Assembly (NCBI RefSeq): GCF_001482405.1
Contig: NZ_LPXO01000003.1
Coordinates: 346,295 to 410,294 of the forward strand
DNA length: 64,000 bases
Origin: Pseudoponticoccus marisrubri
GTDB taxonomy: Bacteria; Pseudomonadota; Alphaproteobacteria; Rhodobacterales; Rhodobacteraceae
Direction of reading: 5' to 3'
Shown: positions 55,839 to 64,000 of the stretch, one piece after another
Layout: the number at the start of each line of letters is the position of its first letter
Position numbering within the stretch: the first letter of the stretch is position 1
Translations under genes and position numbers: made by a program
Notes under the pieces: generated by a model
What the model was told of the DNA's origin: nothing
The model's database searches: none
Seen by the model: the letters and a program-made list of their open reading frames with translations, nothing else

Positions 55839-57128
55839 TCAGAGCGCGATCACGATCTCGGCCTTGAGCCCGCCCAGCCGCTCGCTCTTGCCCAGCAGCA
55901 ACATGCCGCCATGGGCCCGCGTGATGTCCGCCGCGATGGCCAGCCCAAGCCCTACGCCCGAGCCGCGATCCTGGTTGCGCGCCGGGTCCAGCCGCACGAA
56001 GGGGCGCAGCGCGCGGTCGCGATCCTCGGGCGGGATGCCGGGCCCGTCATCCTCGATCCGCAGGCGCAAAGCGGTCGGCGTCAACTCGACCGACACGATG
56101 CAGCGCGTCCCGTAACGCACGGAATTGGCGACCAGGTTCTCGACCGCGCGGCGCAGCGCCCGGGGCCGCAGCATCACCGCGCCCTGCCCCGCGCCCTCGT
56201 CCAGCGCAACGTCATGCCCGGCCCGGCAGGCATCGGCCACGATCTCGGCGGCCAGCGCCGCGGGATCGACCGGCTCGGTCTCGCCCCGGTCGGCATCGCC
56301 GCGCGCGAAGTCGAGGAAGGCGTCGATCAGGCGCTGCATCTCCTCGACATCCCGCTCCAGCGGTGCGCGGTCGTCGTCATCCAGCAGCGACAGGCCCAGC
56401 CGCAGCCGCGTCAGCGGCGTGCGCAGGTCATGGCTGACCCCCGACAGCATCATGGTGCGCTGCTCGATATGCCGCTCGATCCGGTTGCGCATCTCGACAA
56501 AGGCCTGCCCGGCCGACCGTACCTCGACCGCGCCCGAGGGCTTGTAGGGCAGCGCCTGCCCCCGGCCGAAGGCCTCGGCCGCCTCGGCCAGCCGGGTGAT
56601 CGGGCGCAGCTGGTTGCGCAGGTAGAGAAAGGCGATCAGCGTCATCAGCGCCCCGAAGAACACCATGTTCACCAGCAGCTGGTGCGGGTTCGAGGCCGAG
56701 AGCCGCTCGCGGTCGATCCGGGTGCGGTAGAGCGTCCCGTCGCCGCGCAGGTACAGCTGCACCGTGCGGTTGTCGGGCAGCTCGACCCGCTCCAGCGCGG
56801 GCACGGTGCGATAAAGCTCGCGGATCACGATCAGCCCGGACAGGTCGTACCAGCGCCGCAGGTTCTCCTCGGGAAGCGTCTCGGGCGGGATCTCGACCAG
56901 CCGCATCTCCAGCGCGCGGGCCAGCCCGGTCTCCTCCGGCCGCTCCAGCGCAAGGTTCACGGCGCGCGCCAGCTCGCCGGTCAGCTGCTCGGTCACGCCC
57001 TCGAAATGGCGCTGGATGAACACGACCGAGACTACCAGCTGCAGCGTCACCACCGGCAGGACAAGGATCAGCGCGGCCCGGCCATACAGGCTGCGCGGCA
57101 TGTAGTGTTTGAGCCATTCGAAGGACAT
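55839..57128 (-). CDS. EnvZ-type membrane sensor histidine kinase
   Basis: A 429-residue kinase with two membrane spans (about residues 16-36 and 155-173) around a periplasmic domain, then a HAMP linker (LRNQLRPITRLAEAAEAFGR), the His box MMLSGVSHDLRTPLTRLRLG, the N box RRAVENLVANSVRYGTRC, and IEDDGPGIPPEDRDRALRPF with RGSGVGLGLAIAADITRAHG. The order of domains and the His box match the EnvZ/OmpR type. No response regulator is adjacent, so its partner lies elsewhere. It is divergent from the MBL gene. Confidence 0.92.
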   Translation of the reverse strand: MSFEWLKHYMPRSLYGRAALILVLPVVTLQLVVSVVFIQRHFEGVTEQLTGELARAVNLALERPEETGLARALEMRLVEIPPETLPEENLRRWYDLSGLIVIRELYRTVPALERVELPDNRTVQLYLRGDGTLYRTRIDRERLSASNPHQLLVNMVFFGALMTLIAFLYLRNQLRPITRLAEAAEAFGRGQALPYKPSGAVEVRSAGQAFVEMRNRIERHIEQRTMMLSGVSHDLRTPLTRLRLGLSLLDDDDRAPLERDVEEMQRLIDAFLDFARGDADRGETEPVDPAALAAEIVADACRAGHDVALDEGAGQGAVMLRPRALRRAVENLVANSVRYGTRCIVSVELTPTALRLRIEDDGPGIPPEDRDRALRPFVRLDPARNQDRGSGVGLGLAIAADITRAHGGMLLLGKSERLGGLKAEIVIAL

Positions 57129-57182
57129 GGCTAGACCCTAGGCGAAGCCCGGCGGCAAGACCACGACAAAGGAGCCACGCCC

Positions 57183-58100
57183 ATGCAGGACCCCGATCCC
57201 GATTTCCGCCCCGTCCCGGGCATGGCCGAGGCGCTGACGCCGGGGCTGCGCCGCATCGTGGCGAACAACCCCTCGCCCATGACCTTCCGGGGCACCAATA
57301 CCTACCTGCTGGGCGAGACCGGGCTGGCGGTGATCGACCCCGGCCCGGACGATCCGGCCCATCTGCAGGCGATCCTGTCGGCGGTCGGGCCCGGCCAGCG
57401 CATCACCCATGTGCTGGTGACTCATGCGCATCTCGACCATTCGCCGCTGGCCCGCCCACTGGCCGAGGCGACGGGCGCGCCGGTGCTGGGATTCGGCCCG
57501 GCCACCGCCGGGCGCAGCCCGGTCATGGCCGGGCTGGCCGCCGGGGGGCTCGTGGGTGGCGGCGAAGGCGTGGACGCGGCGTTTGCGCCCGATATCACCC
57601 TGGCCGACGGCGCCGAGCTGGAGGGCGCGGGCTGGCGGATCACCGCGCTGCACACGCCCGGGCACATGGCCAATCACCTGAGCTTTGCCTGGGGCGACAC
57701 GCTGTTCACCGGCGACCTCGTCATGGGCTGGGCCAGTTCGCTGGTCTCGCCGCCCGATGGCGACCTGACGGCCTTCATGGACTCGCTGCGCCGGTTACGG
57801 CAGCACCGCTGGCAGCTGTTCCATGCCGGGCATGGCGCGCCGGTCACCGATCCGATGGCGCGCCTCGCGGCGCTGTACGATCACCGCATGGCGCGCGAGG
57901 CGGCCATCGTGGCGGCGCTGGCGGACGGGCCGGCGGATGCGCCGGGCCTCGCGCGGCGGATCTATACGGACGTGCCGACCGCGCTGTTGCCGGCGGCCGA
58001 GCGCAACGTGCTGGCCCACCTGATCGACCTGACCCAGACCGGCCGCGCCAAGCCCGAGGGCCAGCTGACCGCACATGCGCGCTTTGCCCTGACCGGTTGA
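57183..58100 (+). CDS. MBL-fold metallo-hydrolase (LACTB2/glyoxalase II-like)
   Basis: A 305-residue metallo-beta-lactamase fold protein. Metal ligands are in LVTHAHLDHSPLA (near residue 82; THxHxDH), HTPGHMANHLSFAWG (near 162) and DTLFTGDLVMGWAS (near 180). The C-terminal winged part (about 225-305) starts DHRMAREAAIVAALADG, as in LACTB2-type proteins that act as nucleases or thioesterases. The start at 57183 gives MQDPDPDFRPVPGM. It is a single gene. Confidence 0.9.
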   Translation: MQDPDPDFRPVPGMAEALTPGLRRIVANNPSPMTFRGTNTYLLGETGLAVIDPGPDDPAHLQAILSAVGPGQRITHVLVTHAHLDHSPLARPLAEATGAPVLGFGPATAGRSPVMAGLAAGGLVGGGEGVDAAFAPDITLADGAELEGAGWRITALHTPGHMANHLSFAWGDTLFTGDLVMGWASSLVSPPDGDLTAFMDSLRRLRQHRWQLFHAGHGAPVTDPMARLAALYDHRMAREAAIVAALADGPADAPGLARRIYTDVPTALLPAAERNVLAHLIDLTQTGRAKPEGQLTAHARFALTG

Positions 58101-58157
58101 CCCTCGCCCCGGGGCCGCACCACGCTAGCTGACCCGCATCAGGAAAAGAGGCCCGTC

Positions 58158-58514
58158 ATGATCGAGATCACCCAGATCGCCATTGCCCTTGTCACCATCG
58201 CCTTCGGCCTGTTCGGCTTTGTCGCGCCGCGCTACACGGCGAACGTGCTGGACTTCCGCATCGGCGACAGCTCCATGGGGCTGAGCGAGCTGCGCGCCTC
58301 GGCCGGCGGGCTCTTCGTGGCCATGGGTCTGGCCTGTTTCGTGCTGGGCCCGCCCGCCTACCTGATGCTGGGCGTGGCCTATGGCGGGGCCGCCATGGGG
58401 CGGGCCGTGTCGATGGTGCTCGACCAGCCGCCGCAGCCCAAGGCGCTGATGTGGTTCCTGTTCGAGGCCCTGCCCTCGGCTTTCCTGATCGCGGTCAACC
58501 TCGGCCGGATCTAG
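58158..58514 (+). CDS. Small DUF4345-like membrane protein
   Basis: A 118-residue protein with four predicted spans (IEITQIAIALVTIAFGLFGF, then LRASAGGLFVAMGLACFVLG, YLMLGVAYGGAAMGRAVSMV and MWFLFEALPSAFLIAVNLGR). The pattern and the Arg-Ala-Val region in span three are like DUF4345 proteins. Function unknown. It is followed directly by the tmRNA gene. Confidence 0.75.
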   Translation: MIEITQIAIALVTIAFGLFGFVAPRYTANVLDFRIGDSSMGLSELRASAGGLFVAMGLACFVLGPPAYLMLGVAYGGAAMGRAVSMVLDQPPQPKALMWFLFEALPSAFLIAVNLGRI

Positions 58515-58523
58515 GCCACGCCC

Positions 58524-58880
58524 CCATTGCAAACGCCGCTCATCCGCTTATATTGGCAGTGTTCCTTCGGGAACTATGGGCATAAACGCGCATGTAATAA
58601 GCGGATCGGACCCGGGGGCGGTACCCGGCGGCTCCACCAAACACCCGGTCGTTGGCGGGTCATGGGGCCGAAACAGGATCGACGAACGTGTAAAGATGTT
58701 GCTTTGTCCCGGTGAGATACCACCGTTATCGGTTCACATTGCATAATTGCCAACGACAATCATGCTCCGGTTGCAGTTGCTGCGTAAGCAGTGACAAGAC
58801 CGAAATCTAAGCCCTTGCGCCTAGCCGCGTAAGGCGGGGTTCGCAGGCACCTGGCAACAGAAGCCTGCACTCTCTTTTCT
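58524..58880 (+). ncRNA. ssrA: Two-piece (circularly permuted) tmRNA
   Basis: The acceptor piece comes first and ends ...cggctccacca (CCA at 58637-58639). After a 24-base spacer that folds as acccg/cgggt, the coding piece begins ggggccgaaacaggatcgac at 58664. The 7 bases from 58664 pair with cggctcc at the 3' end to form the acceptor stem. The tag frame starts at the resume codon GCC 58749 and reads ANDNHAPVAVAA, stop at 58785. A gcaggc/gcctgc hairpin (58843-58868) lies near the 3' end. Ends of the feature are approximate. Confidence 0.93.
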
Positions 58881-58904
58881 GACGGCTAAGTGCCTGCATA
58901 GTCG

Positions 58905-59981
58905 TCATTTTTGCTTTCCACTTTTCCAGTGTTTTACAGTAGTATCGTCGTGTCGTTCGGGCGTTTCCCTCAAAACAGCCTGTCCGCTGGCCTTCCGGTC
59001 AGCATGGCGACAGTAGTGTTCGACCATCTCGACAGACATCCCAACCATATCCGAGATTTGCAGAGCAGAGTAACCAGCCGCCCGCAGACGGATAACTGCA
59101 TTGGCGCGCAGGCCATGAGGCACCGCACCCGCTAGGATCGGGTGCTTCTGGCGTTCGCGGTCAAACGCCTTCCACATCTGATTCGTGCTGAGCGGTTTGC
59201 CCTTGCTCTTGCCATCCTCTTGCAAGAGGAACGGCCCGGGACGCCGCTCCCACGTCGCCATTTCGGCTTCCAGTTCCGGGAAGATCGGGCACCACGGCTT
59301 CACGCCGGTTTTCTTCTGCGGCAGGCTGAAACCGCCGTCGTCTTCATCGTTCGGGTTGAGGCGCACCACGTCACTGATCCGCTGGCCAGTGTAGCGGCTC
59401 AGGAAGTAGAAGCGGCGGATCATGCCCGTGAAGTGCTTTTACCCGTAGTCCAGTTGCTCGGGCGTCCAGGGCCGGTGCCCCTCGCCCTTGGCGAACCGCT
59501 CGACGCCTTGCGTCGGGTCATGGGTCAGCAGTTCGACCGGACCGTTTGCCCAGGCCACCATCGCCTTGAGCGCGTCCAGGACGTTGTTTGCCGCACCGGG
59601 CTTTTCAGCCCCGATCTTGCGAATGAGCGCATCCACATGACGCGGGCGGAGTTCCCGCGCTGGCAGGTCGCCCCACGCCTTGCGGGCGGGCTTGAGGTAG
59701 CGACGGTAATGCTCTTGTGTGCCCTTGCTGATCTTGCGTTGCCGCGTCTGCCAAGAGACCTCGAATGCATCGATCAGCGCGCCAATGGTATCCGTCGCCG
59801 TGGGGCCGAAGGTGCCTAGAGCTTGCCGCACCGCGCTCCAAAACTCGGGCGCCTGCGGATCGTCGGGAAGCCGGATGCGCTCGCCGGCGTGGGCGGTGCC
59901 CCTGCCCTCTTGATAGTAGAAGTATTCGCGCCCACGGGACACGACGCGACGCACATGGCGCGGCAGGGATACGCTAGACAT
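58905..59981 (-). pseudogene. Tyrosine recombinase/integrase interrupted by an in-frame stop
   Basis: Reads as one 358-residue integrase with a single in-frame TAA at 59439-59441 (codon about 181): ...PWTPEQLDYG-stop-KHFTGMIRRFYFLSRYTG. The frame is unchanged on both sides, and a GAA-to-TAA change would explain it. The catalytic Arg (RYTGQRISDVVRL), His-x-x-Arg (PHGLRANAVIRLR) and the nucleophile Tyr (MVEHYCRHADR) are all after the stop, so the N-terminal product alone would be inactive. The start is ATG 59981. It lies 25 bases from the tmRNA gene, a common integrase target. A sequencing error is possible. Confidence 0.85.
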
Positions 59982-60213
59982 TGTCAAGCCCCGCCATGAA
60001 TTGATCCGTGTCGCCGTTCGTCTGCGGATGCAGACACGCCGCGACCTCAGCCCAGCACCAGCGGACAGCGCCGCCGCGACGGATCGGCTTGGGCAGGAAG
60101 TCGCGCTTCACCCACTCGTCAACCGTGCTCTCGCTAATGTCCAACTCAGCCGCCAGCGTGGCCTTGGACGGGAACGCGGGCGGAAGGTCGCCAAAGATTG
60201 CGCGCTTACCCAT
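59974..60213 (-). CDS. AlpA/excisionase-like DNA-binding protein
   Basis: A 79-residue winged-helix protein: FPSKATLAAELDISESTVDE and WVKRDFLPKPIRRGGAVRWC read as an AlpA/MerR-like helix-turn-helix and wing, followed by WAEVAACLHPQ. Proteins of this type regulate or assist integrase-mediated excision. The start at 60213 has GGAGG (60219-60223) 5 bases upstream. The stop overlaps the integrase start by 8 bases, so they form an int-xis-like unit. Confidence 0.8.
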   Translation of the reverse strand: MGKRAIFGDLPPAFPSKATLAAELDISESTVDEWVKRDFLPKPIRRGGAVRWCWAEVAACLHPQTNGDTDQFMAGLDNV

Positions 60214-60386
60214 CCCCACCTCCATATAAGTGCGACAAATCGCCCTCCATCAACGTAGGCACGTAGCACCCAGCCGAAAACGCACAATGTTTCCGACCTG
60301 CCGCGTGGATGCGGAAATTTGTTGCGTTCTTACTGGTCATCGATTTGCACTCATTCCCTTGGCGGGAGCGGCTCGAAATCGACAAA

Positions 60387-60830
60387 CTAAGAGGCAGCAT
60401 AGTCCTCCCCTTTTCCAAACTGTTCCTCCCACTTAAGTGCGTCGCCGACCTGTTCACGAAGTTCAGATATGTCGAGGACCAAACTCAGAGCCCGGGACAT
60501 TCGAAGTTGAGGGAAAGGGCCTTCTTCCTCCAAGAACCATTCGCTGGACCAATCACAGGAGTAGACCAAGCGCTCCACATTCTGTTGACCTTCGAACATC
60601 TGGTAAGCCGTGCAAGCGATCTGCCCAGCCCGCTCAGGAGCCACGGACATCGACAGCAAATTTCCAAAGATCTTCAAAGCAACGGTCTGATCGAGATCGA
60701 AGATGCGCGCAGACCCGGGGCGCGTCTGAGGCGCACAAGGATAATGCCCAGCATGGACCATCTCGTTGAAACGAGCCGGGTCGACCCTGGCGATCTCGCA
60801 TGCTTTCTTCGTTCGAACGCCTGAGCGCAT
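60387..60830 (-). CDS. HTH-domain protein of the island, function unknown
   Basis: A 147-residue protein. The N-terminus (RTKKACEIARVDPARFNEMV, then HAGHYPCAPQTRPGSARIFD) looks like a MerR/AlpA-type DNA-binding wing, and LDQTVALKIFGNLLSMSVAP with ERAGQIACTAYQMFEGQ looks helical. The C-terminal half (WSSEWFLEEEGPFPQLRMSR) has no known match. AAGAGG lies 8 bases before the ATG. Base composition is lower in G+C than the backbone. It may control the island or its excision. Confidence 0.7.
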   Translation of the reverse strand: MRSGVRTKKACEIARVDPARFNEMVHAGHYPCAPQTRPGSARIFDLDQTVALKIFGNLLSMSVAPERAGQIACTAYQMFEGQQNVERLVYSCDWSSEWFLEEEGPFPQLRMSRALSLVLDISELREQVGDALKWEEQFGKGEDYAAS

Positions 60831-61243
60831 GTCAAAAACCTCTTGATATTGACCATAGCTTACCGGAACTGATTGCTCACGGCAATTGGTTTCTCGCGGC
60901 TGTTTCCTGGCCCCCTCTTCGCGCCAGCCCGGAGGTCAAACGTGCACATGACAAATCCTCCTTCGTTGCCAATAGTGAACGTGCGTGCAATGTTCCGCCA
61001 AAAGGAAGAGAGCTTGCCGAATGAATCCGATGACCCACAAAGCCCCAAAAAACTAACCTACACCGATGGATGTATCAGCTATTCAATGGCGTATTTAGTA
61101 TGCCAAAGCAGTCGATTTGAAGCATCGATCACGAAAACGGCAAACTTGGCTTCTCTGACCATTTTCTCAAAGTGTTGCACCTACCCCCATGCCGAATATT
61201 GCAGCGCTGTGTCCACAAGTTTCCATGAAATGTGCTCTTGCGA
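60831..61243. other. 413-base stretch without a supported gene
   Basis: Between the divergent HTH gene and the glycosyltransferase gene lies AT-richer DNA without a convincing reading frame; the frames that exist (for example 60873-61262 plus) have no ribosome site, unlikely composition, and overlap the next gene. It must contain the promoters of both genes. It may also be debris from earlier rearrangement. Confidence 0.5.
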
Positions 61244-62077
61244 ATGCCGATTATATCTCTGACATCGATACCTCCGAGATTTCACGGCCTCTCGGCCGTC
61301 GTTGAAAGCCTTCTCTGTCAAACGGCAAATATCGAAGAAATCCGCATCTACATACCTTCGGCTTACCGCCGCTTTCCCGACTGGTCAAAAACCTTGCCCG
61401 CTGTGCCGGATGGGATAAACGTCGTGCGGGTTGCCGATGATCTGGGACCTGCGTCCAAGGTGTTACACGCTTCTCAAGACCTGTCCGCAACCAGCACGCC
61501 AATTCTTTTTTGTGATGATGACCGCATTTATCCACCGGACTGGGCGACTGGGCTTCTCGATGCACACGCAACACGACCCAACGAATGTGTTGCTGCGATC
61601 GGACGTCAAGTGACCGACGTGATGGCGGAAGCAGTGCCACTGCACCAACGAAACCGAGCGAAGGTTGGCAAACAGTATTTTGACCCTCGTTACCGCTTGC
61701 AGCGTATTGGGCAGCAATGGCGAGAGAAGCGATTGCGAACACGAGGGGAAAAACCAGCCCGTCGCCTTGTTGCCCGCTCAGGGTACGTCGATCTGCTCCA
61801 AGGCTATGCTGGGGCGGTCATGCTACCGCATTTCGTTGACGAGGCTTGGTATGACATCCCGGACGACATCTGGATGGTCGATGACATCTGGCTCTCGGGC
61901 CACCTTGCACGCCGCAACATCCCGATCTGGCTGCCGAAGCGTCAGGAAATATGCAAACGTGCACCAAATGATGCCATCCAGGCACTCCGGAATTGTGTAT
62001 TCGATGAAGCTGGCCGAGATGCCTCCAATCGGCGAGCCATCTCGTATTTTCAAGAGACCTACGGTATCTGGCGTTAG
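61244..62077 (+). CDS. Glycosyltransferase (GT-A-like) of the island
   Basis: A 277-residue protein that starts MPIISLTSIPPRFHGLSAVV, a start typical of some GT-A glycosyltransferases. LFCDDDRIYPPDW (near residue 90) resembles the metal/sugar-nucleotide DxD region, and DIPDDIWMVDDIWLSGHLAR (near 205) the acceptor region. It probably adds sugars to a surface polysaccharide or protein. The ATG at 61244 is preferred over a GTG at 61232; neither has a clear ribosome site. Its stop overlaps the stop of the convergent surface-protein gene by 3-4 bases. Confidence 0.8.
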   Translation: MPIISLTSIPPRFHGLSAVVESLLCQTANIEEIRIYIPSAYRRFPDWSKTLPAVPDGINVVRVADDLGPASKVLHASQDLSATSTPILFCDDDRIYPPDWATGLLDAHATRPNECVAAIGRQVTDVMAEAVPLHQRNRAKVGKQYFDPRYRLQRIGQQWREKRLRTRGEKPARRLVARSGYVDLLQGYAGAVMLPHFVDEAWYDIPDDIWMVDDIWLSGHLARRNIPIWLPKRQEICKRAPNDAIQALRNCVFDEAGRDASNRRAISYFQETYGIWR

Positions 62078-63903
62078 GCGATATCGACGTACAGGACGAC
62101 GTCCTGAAAGTCATCATCGCTTTTCCCGTTGCGCATCAGATCTTCAAAGCCGATCCGCAGAGCGCCTTCCCCATCGTCAGAGACGCCGGACAGGACATGC
62201 TGCATCCCGTCCGGGTTCAGCGCAGCGTCATGCGAGAAGAAGACGTTGATCCCGGTCAGGACTATGCCCTGGCTTGCAAGATCGAAGCCGCCCGCGCCAT
62301 CGCTCACGAACTCGAAATCATCTGCACCGAATTCGGCCTGATCAATGCGCCGGCCCCCATCTTGCACAAGGAAGAACCCGATATCATTGTCCGGATCGCT
62401 CACCGTGATATCCATCGGTCCGGATGCGGTCTTTGCGTTGGCGGCAAGGATTGTAACGTTGACGAGTTGACCGGTTGGGTCGATTTCATAGTAGCCAACC
62501 GTGTTGTTGAACCCCGCGCTCGCATTGGCCTCAAAGGTCACGGTCATGTTGGTGACGTTGTGACCGTTCAAGAACTCGGCATTGACGATCCCGTTAATCT
62601 CACTCCCGTCGACCGCCTTCCTATTTTGGAGCGCAGTCAAGAAACTTTCGAAGGTAACCTGCGTATCCGTTTCGAGGCGGGCGGTCATGAAGTCACCAGC
62701 GTTGAAATCGCCTTCGAGGGTGACCTTGCTGTCCGGAGATCCATCCTGATTGATGTCGACTTCGAGGATTGCCGAGCCAGAAAAAACACTGAGTTGCGAG
62801 CGGAGGAAAGTCACGCTTTCGAACACCAGTGACTTCAACTGATCGAATCCCGAGATAACGTCGTCCCTCAACTCCGAGAGAGTGCCGGAAACGGATCCGA
62901 TCCCGTCCGCAAGGTTGAACGTCTCGTTCGCATCAGATGCATCAAGATTGTTCTGATCAACTGTTCCGTTGACGATCACAGGAACGCCGTCGCCCGTCTG
63001 AAACTCAAGGTTCGTGACATAGATGGAAGAATCGACCTCTTGGTCGCCTATATCCGCAACCGCAATCTTTATAGAGTTCCACCCCTGCTCAAGGGGCACT
63101 TGGACTGCGAGCGCACCGAACGCCTCCCATGCGATAGGGTAATTGCTTGTATTTGAAAAGTAATCTATTTCATTATCGATATAGTCTAGTGCAAGATCGT
63201 GATCGGCCAGCCCCAATGGCAGTAGCCTTATGGCTTCATCTGGTTCGAAGTTGCCATCGTGATTGGAATCAACCCATACTGCGGCCCCGTCAAAATAATC
63301 ATCACCGAACGGACCTGTCGGCCCATACTCGTCGGTACCGTAGCCAAGATCAAAACTTAGACTTTCAACATCTGCATCATCCAAGAATAGATCGAATGTG
63401 ATAACAGAAGCATCTTCAGTTTGATATGTGCTCGGAAAAACTGTTCTCAAAGCCTCATCAAGCTCGGTGTCACCATCCGTGCCGTGCCGGACTTGTATGA
63501 AGCTGGGGTTTGATGTGGGACCGTGGAACCCGCCAGAAGATAGGAGGATACCGCCCTCGAAATCGATACTCAGTTCCGGGATTTCGAAGTCGCTAACCAG
63601 GAAAGCCGCATCTTCGCTGCCTGTGTATGTGACGTTCGAGATCGCGGTGCCGAAGATGGATTCGAGGTAAAGTTCGGCTACGTCGCTGCCGTCAGCCAAC
63701 CCGAATTCGTCTGCCGCGTTGGCAAAGGAGATGGTTTCGGTAACGCCGCCTTCGGGAAAGGCCGGTGACGGCGATGGAGTGCTCGGAACATAATCATCTT
63801 CTTCCAACGAGGATAGGCTTTGACCGCCAATCGACAGCTGCGAAAGCAATGCACCATTTGCGGCATTGTCCCAAGCTTCGGCAATTCCGTTTGGAAAACC
63901 GTA
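62074..63903 (-). pseudogene. Choice-of-anchor L / DUF4114-type surface protein, 5' end cut by an IS
   Basis: About 600 residues remain. The N-terminal part is choice-of-anchor L-like (LESIFGTAISNVTYTGSEDA, IDFEGGILLSSGGFHGPTSN, and DDYFDGAAVWVDSNHDGNFE). The C-terminal part is DUF4114-like (ITVSDPDNDIGFFLVQDGGR, GALRIGFEDLMRNGKSDDDF, then QDVVLYVDIA). Composition is acidic, Asp/Gly-rich and without Cys, as in large adhesins exported by type I systems. No ATG or ribosome site exists near the frame start: the frame runs open (YGFPNGIAEAWDNAANGALL) right to the IS border at about 63903, and the only in-frame start is TTG 63849. So the 5' part is probably missing. Confidence 0.75.
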
Positions 63904-64000
63904 GGGTCAGGATGCATTGATTGTCGCTGTACGGCATGATTCACGGCTCTGAAAACGGAGCGGTGACATGAGCGACCTTTTCTGGCTGACCGACGAGCAG
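63904..64000 (+). mobile_element. Left end of an IS5-type insertion sequence (partial)
   Basis: From about 63904 (gggtcaggatgcattgattg) the sequence no longer fits the surface-protein gene. It leads within 64 bases to a transposase start. The element continues beyond the window, so terminal repeats and a target duplication cannot be confirmed; a TA at 63902-63903 could be the target dinucleotide. Confidence 0.7.
63968..64000 (+). CDS. IS5-family transposase, N-terminal 11 residues
   Basis: Only MSDLFWLTDEQ is inside the window. This is the typical N-terminus of IS5/IS1182-like DDE transposases (a MSDLFWL[ST]D-Q start). GGAG is at 63958-63961. The gene runs off the end of the window, so its integrity cannot be judged. 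Confidence 0.7.
   Translation, partial: MSDLFWLTDEQ

Noticed and set aside
60206..60457. 83-codon minus frame overlapping the AlpA-like gene start
   Set aside because: No ribosome site and no recognisable sequence; it overlaps two better supported features.
60873..61262. 129-codon plus frame before the glycosyltransferase
   Set aside because: Composition unlike a protein, no ribosome site, and it overlaps the start of the next gene.
62197..62832. 211-codon plus frame opposite the surface-protein gene
   Set aside because: Antisense shadow; the minus frame has the acidic adhesin composition and domain motifs.
58880..64000. Second copy of the ssrA 3' end (attR) inside the window
   Set aside because: No repeat of the last 15-30 bases of the tmRNA gene was found by eye; it would lie beyond the window.

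Overview
The window looks like chromosome of a high-GC alphaproteobacterium of the Rhodobacteraceae (roseobacter type). The reasons are the B12-dependent ribonucleotide reductase, a class II DAHP synthase, a form II cox-type molybdenum hydroxylase cluster, the pst-pho operon layout, a circularly permuted two-piece tmRNA with an ANDN...AVAA tag, and the many short perfect palindromes at transcript ends. No species is claimed.

Layout. 1-6000: nrdJ, a secreted EF-hand mini-protein and icd. 6000-12450: a chemoreceptor coupled to a small membrane-associated protein, a Bcr/CflA exporter, a ligase/DsbA-like/K+ channel operon and a divergent XRE-cupin regulator. 12600-18030: a complete five-gene branched-chain amino acid type ABC transporter on the minus strand. 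18190-24550: sugar dehydrogenase, GNAT and GlxA-type regulator, DAHP synthase, a GAF histidine kinase and a PAS protein. 24755-28179: yicC, gmk, a gamma-carbonic anhydrase-like protein and a trans-sulfuration enzyme. 28181-35744: phoR-pstS-pstC-pstA-pstB-phoU-phoB, with a Pho-box array before pstS. 36063-41946: coxG-coxS-coxL-coxM (form II) and a HupE/UreJ-like protein. 41951-46800: a lysine-tailed HhH protein, rpsB-tsf, a LuxR-type regulator coupled to aroQ, and a small secreted protein. 46834-53263: gcdH, psuK-psuG, a DUF502 protein, a patatin, bdhA and an NTF2-like protein. 53341-58514: a candidate minus-strand small RNA, a YejA-like binding protein, a small secreted protein, a histidine kinase, an MBL hydrolase and a small membrane protein.

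From about 58880 the composition drops and an accessory island begins directly 3' of the permuted tmRNA gene. It carries a tyrosine integrase with an in-frame stop codon, an AlpA-like DNA-binding protein, a further HTH protein, a glycosyltransferase, and a choice-of-anchor/DUF4114-type surface protein. The 5' part of that last gene is cut off by the left end of an IS5-type element that runs out of the window.

The most interesting non-coding signals are the candidate small RNA at 53341-53417 (promoter, internal hairpin and terminator all readable), four perfect palindromes in a row at 19315-19410 with relatives at 35761-35936 and 50856-50905, a dispersed intergenic element present at three loci, and a three-unit imperfect repeat ahead of the trans-sulfuration gene. 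All calls come from reading the sequence; no database search was run.
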